From the NCBI GenBank assembly GCA_938039295.1, contig CALHUY010000009.1, forward strand, positions 1 to 23,943: DNA of 23,943 nucleotides. Reading direction: 5' to 3'. The notes beneath the pieces were generated by a model, which saw only the letters and a list, made by a program, of their open reading frames with translations, was not told the origin of the DNA and ran no database searches. The stretch's first letter is position 1. Each line of letters opens with the position of its first letter. Positions 1-7,554 of the stretch are shown piece by piece. This DNA comes from an uncultured Solobacterium sp. (GTDB taxonomy: Bacteria > Bacillota_I > Bacilli_A > Erysipelotrichales > Erysipelotrichaceae). A program made the position numbers and the translations under genes.

Positions 1-2953
1 TCACAATATTCGTAATTGGATTATCATCAATCACTGTCTGTGTTGGATTAGAAATTGTTGGTTGAGGTACAGGTGTAATGACTGCTACCGGTCTTGAGTT
101 AGGGTCTTTTGGATTAGAACCTGCAGCCTGCTCATCCGTATCAGCTACCCCATCACCATCATCGTCCAAGTCAGTAATATCAGGATTTCCATCATGATCT
201 GTATCTCTTTGTACAGTAATCTTGAAAGTGCTCGTTGTTGGATTTCCAGCAGAATCTGTCGCTGTTACAGTCACTGTAATCTCACGATGTTCTTCCATAG
301 CCCCCCAGTCTGAAATTTCAGGTGTACCTGTAATTGTCTTTGTGGATGGGTTATATGTAACTCCATTTGGTAGATTGCTTACTGTAACTGTTGCGTTTGG
401 ATTATCCACTGTAACTGTAATTGGACTAATTGGATTACCCTCTATAACTGTTTGGTTAGAGATTGGTGTGATTGTTGTAGAAGGTTTTGAAGATGAATCC
501 TTAGGATCTGTACCTCTAGCTACTTCCTCTGTATCTGGATATCCATCACCGTCATCATCTGTATCTGTAACGTCTGGAGTACCGTCACGGTCTGTATCTC
601 TTTGTACTGTAATCTTAAAAGTCTTTGTGGATGTATTACCCTCATCATCCGTAGCTGTTACAGTCACTGTAATCTCACGAGTTTCTTCTGTTGGTGTCCA
701 GTCAGTGATTGCAGGTGTACCCGTAATCTTCTTTGTTGTTGGATCATATGTAACACCATTTGGTAGATTGCTTACTGTAACTGTTGCATTTGGATCATCA
801 GTAGTAACTGTAATCTCGCTAATTGGATTACCTTCTACAACTGTCTGATCAGAAATCGTTGTAATTTCAGGTGCCTTAACATCCTTCCATACAGCGAATA
901 CTTCTTTTGCATCAGTGATATTTGTTAAGATATTTGCTTCTGCAGCAGTCGCAGTTGCACTAGAAGCCCAACCTAAGAATTGATAGCCATCTCTTGTTGG
1001 TTCTTCTGGCTGAGTTGCTGTACCACCTACTGCATTGACTACTTTATCTGTATCTGTTCCATCTGACCACTTACCGCCATTTGTATCAAATGTAACCTTA
1101 ATTGCACCAACGTTTACCTTTGTATCAGATACCATTGGATTATTTCCATCTGGAGAATATGCTACAAGGATAACCTTATCCCCATCATTGAATGTTCCAG
1201 ATGGTACATTCACAGTGAAGTTACCATCTGTCAAATCAGAGTAAGGAATAGTTGTCTGTGCCTTTACAGGTTGTGTTGTATAGTCTGTATCATCCGCAAC
1301 ATACTTATACGCTTTTACAATTACGTTTCCAGCATCTGTATTCGTAGCTGTTAGATTTGTACTAGTATCTGCAGGATTTGGATGAATTGTCTTAGGAACT
1401 GTACCAACGATCTGTTGAGGACTGTTTGCTTCGATATTTGTTGTAGTTACGTTTGGTTTCACTACAAGATAGGATTTGGCATCCTTTGGATCAGTATGAT
1501 CTGTGAGATATTCCTGTCCATCTGGTACACCATCACCATCTGTATCTACATTGAACTTATCTGTACCAATTTCATCTTCAACAAAGTCATATAAACCATC
1601 CTTATCTGTATCTACTACTTGTAAGAATGCAGTTGAATATGTATACTGGATAATCTTATTTGGTTTACCATCATCTGGTTTTCTTATTCCTTTAAACAAA
1701 TTTGTAGAATCAACGAAGTCAGCAGTTAACCAAGATTCAAAATTTAATTGTTGGCCATTTGTATTAATATAGTTATTTAAAGCTTCCGCAAACTGTTGAT
1801 TTGTTACATTACTCTTTAACTTATATTCAATTGTGTAAGATCTTCTTTGACCTAATGCACCATAGAATACCTGTGAGTCTAGTTTATTTCTTACTTGAGT
1901 AACCTTATTCCAATCACCACCTACAATACTTAGTTCTGGAGTATCCTTAGTAGAGATAACACCATTACCATTAGGATCAACTACAAGTTTGATTGGAGAT
2001 TTTTTAAATTCCCCAGTTGGAGTAGATACACCAAGTTTTACATTATCTGTATCAATATACTGTAATAATTCCTGTGGGATTACTTCATTGATATAAAGTA
2101 CCCAACCACTATTTGCCTGTAAGAAGTTTTGGTCAGGTTTAAAAGATACAGTAGATTTAATCGTCTTTGTTTGTGCATCATAAGATACCATCTTACCCGT
2201 ATGTCCACCAGAGAAATTACCATCCTTAGACTGAGTACCATCAGTTCCAAGTCCATTTAGCCCTGTTCCTAAGTAGTTCTCATTGCCATTTGAAGGGTTT
2301 GAAGGAAGTTCTGGTACATTTGGATTATTCTTTAGAATAAATCCATTATCATAGCCAGCCTTATCGGCCATTCCATCAGATCGAACCCATACTGTAGTAA
2401 AATCAATCTTCTTAGATGCCAATCCTAAACTATCTAAAGTAGCACCATTCTTTAACTTAATTACTACATCAGTATTCGTGATGACACCAATTAAACCTGA
2501 TTGAAAAGTTTTATTATTAATTGGAACCTTCCATAGTGCACCATCTGCTTCTTTTTCAAACTGCACACCATTGACTGTAATTGATTCAATTTGTGTATAG
2601 AATTCATCATTAAAGAAATTTAGTAAAAATCTTCCATTATATGGACCTTTATCTGTTCCACCCCAGCTACCCGGAAGTTTTGCCCACTTCGTAACAGTTA
2701 GGTAAATTCCATTACTATCTTCTTTTGCAAATTCTGTTCTTGCATAATCCAATACACCATCCGTTTCACCAGCTAACGTATAGTTAACTTGGTTTTCCAT
2801 GGATCTTGTTTGAATTCCTTGCGCAGAAACTTTAATCGGACTTAAAAACAATGTACAGCCTAATAGCACTGACATGAGTTTAAACGTTAGTTTCTTTGCT
2901 TTACTACACTTTTTTGTTTGGTTGATATTTCCAAAAATACCAGTATTACCCAT
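1..2953 (-). CDS. Large secreted surface/adhesin-like protein with Ig-like and Asp-rich Ca-binding repeats (3' end outside window)
   Basis: An uninterrupted minus-strand frame of 984 codons runs off the left edge, so the C-terminus and any cell-wall anchor are unseen. The ATG at 2953 follows GGAGGGAG with about 7 bases spacing. Residues 1-44 form a long-type signal peptide: basic region, hydrophobic core, VSA before Q45. After about 440 residues of unrecognised, probably adhesive sequence come: Asp-rich thrombospondin-type-3/EF-hand-like segments (about 1479-1622; DTDKDG, DTDGDG); a Listeria-Bacteroides repeat (about 884-1104; VTFDTNGG...GYQFLGW); then tandem Ig-like units, each with SNLPNGVTY and ITVTVTATD, each ending in DTDDDGDG or DLDDDGDG. 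Such proteins are extracellular adhesins or matrix components, with Asp-rich loops binding calcium. The function here is inferred. It is divergent from the pilin-like gene at 3317. Confidence 0.9.
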   Translation of the reverse strand, partial: MGNTGIFGNINQTKKCSKAKKLTFKLMSVLLGCTLFLSPIKVSAQGIQTRSMENQVNYTLAGETDGVLDYARTEFAKEDSNGIYLTVTKWAKLPGSWGGTDKGPYNGRFLLNFFNDEFYTQIESITVNGVQFEKEADGALWKVPINNKTFQSGLIGVITNTDVVIKLKNGATLDSLGLASKKIDFTTVWVRSDGMADKAGYDNGFILKNNPNVPELPSNPSNGNENYLGTGLNGLGTDGTQSKDGNFSGGHTGKMVSYDAQTKTIKSTVSFKPDQNFLQANSGWVLYINEVIPQELLQYIDTDNVKLGVSTPTGEFKKSPIKLVVDPNGNGVISTKDTPELSIVGGDWNKVTQVRNKLDSQVFYGALGQRRSYTIEYKLKSNVTNQQFAEALNNYINTNGQQLNFESWLTADFVDSTNLFKGIRKPDDGKPNKIIQYTYSTAFLQVVDTDKDGLYDFVEDEIGTDKFNVDTDGDGVPDGQEYLTDHTDPKDAKSYLVVKPNVTTTNIEANSPQQIVGTVPKTIHPNPADTSTNLTATNTDAGNVIVKAYKYVADDTDYTTQPVKAQTTIPYSDLTDGNFTVNVPSGTFNDGDKVILVAYSPDGNNPMVSDTKVNVGAIKVTFDTNGGKWSDGTDTDKVVNAVGGTATQPEEPTRDGYQFLGWASSATATAAEANILTNITDAKEVFAVWKDVKAPEITTISDQTVVEGNPISEITVTTDDPNATVTVSNLPNGVTYDPTTKKITGTPAITDWTPTEETREITVTVTATDDEGNTSTKTFKITVQRDTDRDGTPDVTDTDDDGDGYPDTEEVARGTDPKDSSSKPSTTITPISNQTVIEGNPISPITVTVDNPNATVTVSNLPNGVTYNPSTKTITGTPEISDWGAMEEHREITVTVTATDSAGNPTTSTFKITVQRDTDHDGNPDITDLDDDGDGVADTDEQAAGSNPKDPNSRPVAVITPVPQPTISNPTQTVIDDNPITNIV
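14..427 (-). repeat. Tandem surface-protein repeat, unit B (414 bp, 138 aa), third unit begins at the edge
   Basis: Same architecture as unit A (SNLPNGVTY, ITGTPEISDW, ITVTVTATD, QRDTDHDGNPD, DLDDDGDG). It has 7 extra residues in the Pro-rich linker near its end (VPQPTISNPT). A third copy starts with NPITNI at base 13 and leaves the window, so the array is at least three units long. Confidence 0.85.
428..820 (-). repeat. Tandem surface-protein repeat, unit A (393 bp, 131 aa)
   Basis: Measured from the codons for NPIS at 820 to the next NPIS at 427. It contains an Ig-like segment (SNLPNGVTY, ITGTPAITDW, ITVTVTATD) followed by an Asp-rich segment (QRDTDRDGTPD, DTDDDGDG). It is close to unit B in both protein and DNA, for example around the SNLPNG codons, suggesting recent duplication. 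Confidence 0.85.
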
Positions 2954-2992
2954 AGTCTTACTCCCTCCAATTTATCAAAATACTATCAAAAG

Positions 2993-3008
2993 AGTGCTTT
3001 GAAGCGCT
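2993..3008. promoter_or_regulatory. Imperfect palindrome over the -10/start point of the surface-protein promoter
   Basis: AGTGCTTT/GAAGCGCT is an imperfect 16-base inverted repeat (12 of 16 positions symmetric). It overlaps the last bases of the predicted -10 and the start point, where a repressor would bind. No matching regulator is identified. Confidence 0.3.
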
Positions 3009-3035
3009 TATACTATAACATGGATAATTTGTAAA
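3007..3035 (-). promoter_or_regulatory. Predicted promoter of the large surface protein
   Basis: On the minus strand, TTTACA (3035-3030), a 17-base spacer and TATAAG (3012-3007) fit a housekeeping sigma promoter. The start point would lie near 3000, giving a leader of about 47 bases that ends in the strong ribosome binding site at 2961-2970. Confidence 0.5.
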
Positions 3036-3271
3036 ATATAATTCATTTATGTTTTTTATTTAGTAAAATTGTTTATTCTTGAAAATATTATTTCTATTTA
3101 CAGAAAGTTAATTTGCAATAGTTAAAATTATATAAAGTATCTGATACATACTTTTAGACAAACAATAATAATTATGTTTCACAAAAATCTTCAGTAATTT
3201 TCATGGTATTACTTTTTTTGCTTATTTTTTACGTTTTTCTAATTTTATATATATACACCTTAATGTTGATA

Positions 3272-3280
3272 TGCTATATT
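3272..3280 (+). promoter_or_regulatory. Possible extended -10 promoter of the pilin-like/TraX pair
   Basis: TGC followed by TATATT fits an extended -10. No good -35 is present 17 bases upstream. The start point would be near 3287, leaving a roughly 30-base leader with the purine-rich AAGGGAAAGG (3296-3305). Other AT-rich hexamers nearby could serve. Confidence 0.35.
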
Positions 3281-3316
3281 ATCACCGTTTCAAATAAGGG
3301 AAAGGTAAGACAAAAT

Positions 3317-4339
3317 ATGAACATGAGAAAAGTTATAGCAGTAATTATATCTATTATATCAATCAGCCTACTAGCACTCACAAACGTATCTGCTAGTTAC
3401 ATGCCTACTAACCCAATCGACAAAGATGTAGACGGTCAACCTGCTGGAGAGGAATATAAAGATAAATTTGAATTTGTATTAAAAGATCCAGAAGGTAATC
3501 CTGTCGGTCCAACAATCAAAAATAACACCCCTGCCAACCCTGACAGTGATGGTAACCCTACATATTTTTATGGTGAATTCTTTCTGATAGACGAGGTCAA
3601 TACCTACTTGAATAATCACCAACTAGATCCAGCGCAATCATATGTAACATTTACTCTAGAAGAAGTTCAAACAAATGTACCGAATATGAAATTCGACTCA
3701 AAAGTATACAACATTAATGTATATTATACTATTATTCCTGATCCATTTGGTGGACGTAAAAAAATCCAATACTATGAAGTTGATGGAGAACTATATGGCG
3801 ATATAGGACAAAGACTAATTCAAAATCCTGATGGAACTTTTACTGAAGACTATAATACTTTTCTAAAATTTAAGTTTAATAATACAACGATTCACTATGT
3901 AAATCACACTGTCAATAAACTATGGGAAAATGGTTCTGAATCTTCTGTTGAAGTTCAATTATTGCAAGATGGTACTCCTTATGGTGCACCAGTAGAACTA
4001 AATGATGCCAATGCTTGGACATACACTTGGCAACAGCTTGATGATAGTTATACATGGTCAGTTGTAGAAGTGAATATCCCTGAAGGCTATCAATCAACGA
4101 CTGTCGTTTCTGCAGATGGTTTAACAACAACTATCACAAATACCAAACTAGTTACACCTTCTCAAGAAGATCCTGCCAACCCTACAGATACTACAGTTAC
4201 TCCAAATAAACGTGGAGAAAGTGTTAAGACAAGTGATTCATTCAATGCTCTTGCATGGTCACTCATCTTGGGTACATCTTTTGTAAGTATATTGTTCACA
4301 ATGTATATCAGAAGAAAAACACAAAATGAACATTCATAA
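3317..4339 (+). CDS. Secreted pilin-like protein: Spy0128/FctA-like domain + Cna-B domain + C-terminal membrane anchor
   Basis: The 340-residue reading starts at the ATG at 3317, downstream of AAGGGAAAGG. The frame is open further upstream, but that part is only low-complexity hydrophobic sequence. Residues 1-27 are a signal peptide (SVSA before S28). Residues about 46-195 resemble the Spy0128/FctA pilin isopeptide domain (KFEFVLKDPEG, TFTLEEV, YNINVYYT, FKFNNT). Residues 196-277 are a Cna-B domain, with K201 (VNKLW), E251 (SVVEV) and N275 (TITNT) in the places expected for an internal Lys-Asn isopeptide bond. A Pro/Thr spacer precedes VKTSD, a membrane segment (about 310-330) and the tail RRKTQNEHS. 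There is no canonical LPXTG; VKTSD may be a degenerate sorting signal. It is probably surface-exposed and overlaps the TraX gene. Confidence 0.85.
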   Translation: MNMRKVIAVIISIISISLLALTNVSASYMPTNPIDKDVDGQPAGEEYKDKFEFVLKDPEGNPVGPTIKNNTPANPDSDGNPTYFYGEFFLIDEVNTYLNNHQLDPAQSYVTFTLEEVQTNVPNMKFDSKVYNINVYYTIIPDPFGGRKKIQYYEVDGELYGDIGQRLIQNPDGTFTEDYNTFLKFKFNNTTIHYVNHTVNKLWENGSESSVEVQLLQDGTPYGAPVELNDANAWTYTWQQLDDSYTWSVVEVNIPEGYQSTTVVSADGLTTTITNTKLVTPSQEDPANPTDTTVTPNKRGESVKTSDSFNALAWSLILGTSFVSILFTMYIRRKTQNEHS

Positions 4340-5021
4340 GATCAAATATTTAGCAGTACTATCAATGATTCTTGACCATATGGCATCTGTATTATTTGCA
4401 CCAGATGCCATTGGTTATATTATTCTAAAACTAATCGGTCGTATTGCAGCGCCAGCAATGTGCTTTGCATTAGCACAAGGTTTTATACATACTTCAGATC
4501 GTAAAAAGTATTTCTTGCGACTTATCATTTTTGCGGTTATTTCACAAATCCCATACTCCTACTACATGAGTGGCAGTATATGGTTTCCAACCGGGAATAT
4601 GTTATTTACATTAGCTTGCTCTTTCTTACTTCTAGAAGTTGTAGAACACCATAAGTGCTTAGGAATTCTATCGATACCAATCGTAATCAGCATTTTATAT
4701 ATAGCAACCTTCACAGATTGGTTTATCTTCGGACCATTATTTACTTTATCTTTCTATATAAATAAAGAAAATAAAGATTTACAAGCATTGTGTCATGCAT
4801 GCATAAGTTTTCTAAGTCTAGGTTATTCTGCATATGTATGCATGCAACAAGGTCTTCCATGGTATTTTCAAGTTTGGCAAATTGGTGTGATACTTTTCAT
4901 TCCAATCACCTATTTGTATAATGGAAAGCCAGGTAACAAATCCACTTTCAACAAATGGTTTTTCTACCTATTCTATCCCCTACACTTGCTCGTAATTGGA
5001 ATAATACGTTCAAGATTATAA
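4326..5021 (+). CDS. TraX-family integral membrane acyltransferase
   Basis: This 231-residue, very hydrophobic protein has about 8 membrane segments. Its N-terminus has the TraX-type pattern: short basic start, then SMILDHMASVLF with an LDH motif, then GRIAAPAMCFALAQGF and FLRLIIFAVISQIPY. A final FYPLHLLVIG also fits membrane acyltransferases. F-plasmid TraX N-acetylates pilin subunits; chromosomal Firmicute relatives have no fixed substrate. The ATG at 4326 lies inside the end of the pilin-like gene (14-base overlap), so the two are almost certainly cotranscribed and translationally coupled. Only weak AGAAGAA precedes the start. That its substrate is the neighbouring surface protein or another wall polymer is inference. 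Confidence 0.85.
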   Translation: MNIHKIKYLAVLSMILDHMASVLFAPDAIGYIILKLIGRIAAPAMCFALAQGFIHTSDRKKYFLRLIIFAVISQIPYSYYMSGSIWFPTGNMLFTLACSFLLLEVVEHHKCLGILSIPIVISILYIATFTDWFIFGPLFTLSFYINKENKDLQALCHACISFLSLGYSAYVCMQQGLPWYFQVWQIGVILFIPITYLYNGKPGNKSTFNKWFFYLFYPLHLLVIGIIRSRL

Positions 5022-5123
5022 GTTGTATTTCTAAACAAGCCAAGTTAGTAGAATAAATTCTAACTAATATATAGTTTTTAACATATAGTAGTTAGTAAGT
5101 TAATAATGATTTATTTTAATAGC

Positions 5124-5149
5124 GATCTACTGGTAATAGTAGATCTTTT
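5124..5149 (+). terminator. Rho-independent terminator after the pilin-like/TraX operon
   Basis: Perfect 8-bp stem GATCTACT/AGTAGATC with loop GGTAAT, followed by TTTTCATTTTGTTTTT. The T-rich tail is only on the plus strand, matching TraX. Confidence 0.9.
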
Positions 5150-5217
5150 CATTTTGTTTTTATGATTATACCTAGTACTTACAGTACACGGTTCCAATTT
5201 CTAATCTACTTATCAAA

Positions 5218-5628
5218 TTACAACTCTTTTGTATAGTAGTATCGCTTACCTGTATATGGATATTCTTTTAATGCAAACACCTCTTTATAACCATGCTTTC
5301 CATAAAATTCTGGTGCTTGAAAATGAAATGTATTAACAAAAGAATACTTACACCCTCTATTTAATGATTCAAGTTCTGCCATTTTTAGAATTCTTGAACC
5401 TAGACCTTGTCTTCTAACATCATCTCTTACGTACAAATATTCAATCTCAAGCCAATACCCAAAAGTCTCAGCTACCATTCCAGCAATTAAATTACCACAA
5501 TCATCTTCTATATAAATGTTAAGGGATTCACTCTTTGACGGTTCTCTATTAATTCGATTATATGAACGGATTAAATTTGCTAACTCTTGTGCTTTTTCGG
5601 ATTTAATATTTTCTAATTTCAATTTCAT
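5218..5628 (-). CDS. GNAT-family N-acetyltransferase
   Basis: This 136-residue single-domain protein carries the GNAT acetyl-CoA pyrophosphate-binding motif VRRQGLGSRIL, preceded by the beta-strand EIEYLYV. It ends with the typical FQAPEFYGKHGY and a YPYTGKRYYYTKEL tail. An in-frame ATG exists at 5640, but it would place GGAG inside the coding region. GGAG at 5638-5635 sits 6 bases before the ATG at 5628, so the shorter start is preferred. It is transcribed alone, with about 250 bases before the next gene. The substrate is unknown; related proteins acetylate small amines or protein amino groups. Confidence 0.85.
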   Translation of the reverse strand: MKLKLENIKSEKAQELANLIRSYNRINREPSKSESLNIYIEDDCGNLIAGMVAETFGYWLEIEYLYVRDDVRRQGLGSRILKMAELESLNRGCKYSFVNTFHFQAPEFYGKHGYKEVFALKEYPYTGKRYYYTKEL

Positions 5629-5652
5629 ACTATTCTCCATATTTTAGATTCA

Positions 5653-5684
5653 TCAGTCATAAAAATTTAATATTTTTGGACTGA
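5653..5684 (-). promoter_or_regulatory. Hairpin in the presumed leader of the GNAT gene
   Basis: Arms TCAGTC and GACTGA enclose a second inner pair AAAAAT/ATTTTT. The structure lies 25 bases before the GNAT start. It has no T-tract directed at either gene, so it may be a leader element rather than a terminator. Confidence 0.3.
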
Positions 5685-5838
5685 CCAATTCCTTAAGGTT
5701 AAGATAATAAATAAATTTCTATATTACCTACGTAATGACTATCCCATAAACATAACCATCGGTCTATTGATTTGTTTCAATAACTCATCTCATTTTCATA
5801 GAATTCATATTGAAAAATATCATATTTAACATAACCAT

Positions 5839-5883
5839 AAATGACTCGCATATCTCCAGTTTAAAGATAAATACGAGTCATTT
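5839..5883 (-). terminator. Terminator of the antiporter gene
   Basis: A 10-bp stem AAATGACTCG/CGAGTCATTT begins 2 bases after the antiporter TAA. On the minus strand the tail after the stem is only moderately T-rich. The better T-run is on the plus strand, but no plus-strand gene ends here. Confidence 0.65.
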
Positions 5884-5885
5884 TA

Positions 5886-7466
5886 TTATTTTGTACTCTT
5901 TCCTTTAAATAATAATACACGATCATCAGTTTGAATCAGTGTACTACCTGTTGCAGGTATAATTTCATCATTTCGATTAATTGAAATAATCAATTTATTA
6001 TCTGGCAGATTCAAATCACGAATATATTTATGATTCCATGCATGATGTTCTGTTACCGTAAATTCTATGAGATCTTGCCCATTTGGATCAAAATATTCTT
6101 CTCCACTCCAAACAATAATATCGTTTGGCTTTAATACAAGACTTCCATTAGGAACCATTGTTTTCTCATCACGTATTACCTTCGCAATAATTAAATGTTT
6201 ATCTAAAGATATATCTTTAATCTGACGATTTGCAAGAATACCGCCTTCATCAACCACCGACTTTACAAATGTAATATTTCCTTTTCCTACATAATAATTA
6301 AATGTTCTTAATACTTCATTACGAGGATCAATCATTTGTAGTTTTTCAGTTACCCATTTCATTGAGGAACCTTGTATAAGTGATGAAATTAAACAGACTC
6401 CAAAGACAATATGGAAGATATCTACAGAACTTGATTGATACTGGTTTACCACCATAATTGCAAAGGCAATCGCAGCTGCCCCGCGAAGTCCTCCCCAAGA
6501 TACTAGCCACTTTTGATTTAGTTTCAAATCAAATGGAAACATTAAACCAAATACTACAAGAGGTCTAACAACAAAGATAAGTACAACTGCAATGACAATC
6601 GCAAAGAATAAATTTACTAAGATATGTGCAGGTGTAGCTAATAATCCTAAGATAAAGAACAATAGGATATTCATGATGTTAGATACACCATCAAAGAAGA
6701 ACGTTACCTCTTTCTTTGCAATAAATACTTGATTCCCTAAAATCAAACCAAGAATATATACCGTTAAGTATCCATTACCATTTAAGAGTTCACTAATTGA
6801 GAAAGCCAATAGTACAACCGCAATGATAAAAACAGTAATAAATCCACTTTTTTGAAGGTCAGTATACTCCATGAATTTACGAACAACATAGGCAACAATT
6901 ACACCAATGAGAATACCCCAGAATATCTGGAAGAATAATATTGTGCCAATAGAAATCTGTTCACCTTTGATTAACGCTAAGAAGATACAAGTGAGTGTAA
7001 ACGCCATTGGGTCGTTTGATCCACTTTCAAGTTCTAAAAGAGATGCTGTATTGTATTTTAAATTCAAATTCTTCGAAGAGAGGATATTTGATACAGACGC
7101 ATAATCCGTAGAACCAATGATAGAACCTATTAAGAAACTCTCTATCCAGTCAAAACGAAGAATAAAGTGAATCAATGTTCCCGTCAGTAATGACGTAAAG
7201 ATTACTCCTAATGTGGATAGAATTAATGATTCGATTACAACAGTTCTTCCAGCTTTCCAGTTTGTACCAAACCCACCATAAAAGATAATGATTAGTAGTG
7301 CTATTTTGGAGAAGTTTTCTGCAAACTGATAATCTTCAAACTTATATCCAATAAGACTACTTATGATACCCAAAGACAAGAACAACATCAAGGAAGGAAT
7401 CCCAGACTTCTTTGCTATCTGAACCGCTATCAGAGCAGCTAGTAATATGACTGATATATAAAACAT
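5886..7466 (-). CDS. nhaP2: NhaP2/CvrA-type monovalent cation:proton antiporter with C-terminal RCK_C domains
   Basis: This 526-residue membrane antiporter exchanges K+ or Na+ for protons and helps control cytoplasmic ion content and pH. Residues 1-375 hold about 12 membrane segments with the CPA1 signatures GSTDYASV (D121) and LELESGSNDP (N151-D152), the latter typical of NhaP2. Residues about 385-450 and 455-523 look like two TrkA-C/RCK_C regulatory segments (IIAKVIRDEK, NDIIVWSG, DDRVLLFKG). In related transporters these bind nucleotides such as c-di-AMP. The start ATG follows GGGAGG with 7 bases spacing. It is monocistronic, with its own promoter and an upstream palindrome. Whether K+ or Na+ is preferred cannot be read from sequence. 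Confidence 0.87.
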   Translation of the reverse strand: MFYISVILLAALIAVQIAKKSGIPSLMLFLSLGIISSLIGYKFEDYQFAENFSKIALLIIIFYGGFGTNWKAGRTVVIESLILSTLGVIFTSLLTGTLIHFILRFDWIESFLIGSIIGSTDYASVSNILSSKNLNLKYNTASLLELESGSNDPMAFTLTCIFLALIKGEQISIGTILFFQIFWGILIGVIVAYVVRKFMEYTDLQKSGFITVFIIAVVLLAFSISELLNGNGYLTVYILGLILGNQVFIAKKEVTFFFDGVSNIMNILLFFILGLLATPAHILVNLFFAIVIAVVLIFVVRPLVVFGLMFPFDLKLNQKWLVSWGGLRGAAAIAFAIMVVNQYQSSSVDIFHIVFGVCLISSLIQGSSMKWVTEKLQMIDPRNEVLRTFNYYVGKGNITFVKSVVDEGGILANRQIKDISLDKHLIIAKVIRDEKTMVPNGSLVLKPNDIIVWSGEEYFDPNGQDLIEFTVTEHHAWNHKYIRDLNLPDNKLIISINRNDEIIPATGSTLIQTDDRVLLFKGKSTK

Positions 7467-7488
7467 ATGCTATCCTCCCGTTGTTGTC

Positions 7489-7517
7489 ATTCTATCAAAA
7501 TGCAGTACATCCTTCAA
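7489..7517 (-). promoter_or_regulatory. Predicted promoter of the antiporter gene
   Basis: On the minus strand: TTGAAG (7517-7512), 17-base spacer ending in TGA, TAGAAT (7494-7489). The TG before the -10 gives an extended -10. The leader would be about 15 bases, containing GGGAGG. Confidence 0.6.
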
Positions 7518-7530
7518 AACAAAGATATAC

Positions 7531-7544
7531 ATACATGCATGTAT
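7531..7544. promoter_or_regulatory. Perfect 14-bp palindrome upstream of the antiporter promoter
   Basis: ATACATGCATGTAT is perfectly self-complementary. It lies 13 bases upstream of the predicted -35, where an activator would bind. It could instead form a weak terminator for the membrane-protein gene ending at 7555, since CTTTGTTTTG follows within about 20 bases on the minus strand. Confidence 0.4.
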
Positions 7545-7554
7545 CAGTAATGTA

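Larger units (their letters stand above)
2954..3316. other. Divergent intergenic region between two surface-protein genes
   Basis: This 363-base, very AT-rich stretch has no convincing gene. It holds the predicted promoter and palindrome of the large surface protein on the left (2993-3035) and a possible promoter for the pilin-like gene on the right (about 3272-3280). The part from 3036 to 3200 shows no further recognisable element. Confidence 0.7.

Noticed and set aside
14..820. CRISPR-like or intergenic repeat array
   Set aside because: The units are about 400 bp, in frame and protein-coding; there are no short repeats with unique spacers.
222..1772. Several plus-strand open frames rich in Val, Thr and Ser opposite the large surface protein
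   Set aside because: They mirror the repetitive minus-strand gene, carry no domain or ribosome binding site, and their repeats are exactly those of the real gene.
3203..3316. In-frame upstream extension of the pilin-like protein
   Set aside because: It would add 38 low-complexity hydrophobic residues before a complete signal peptide; the AAGGGAAAGG site and the ATG at 3317 give the better start.
5041..5105. AT-rich inverted repeats after TraX as an attachment site or mobile-element end
   Set aside because: Imperfect, short, with no integrase, target duplication or tRNA nearby; the clear terminator follows at 5124.
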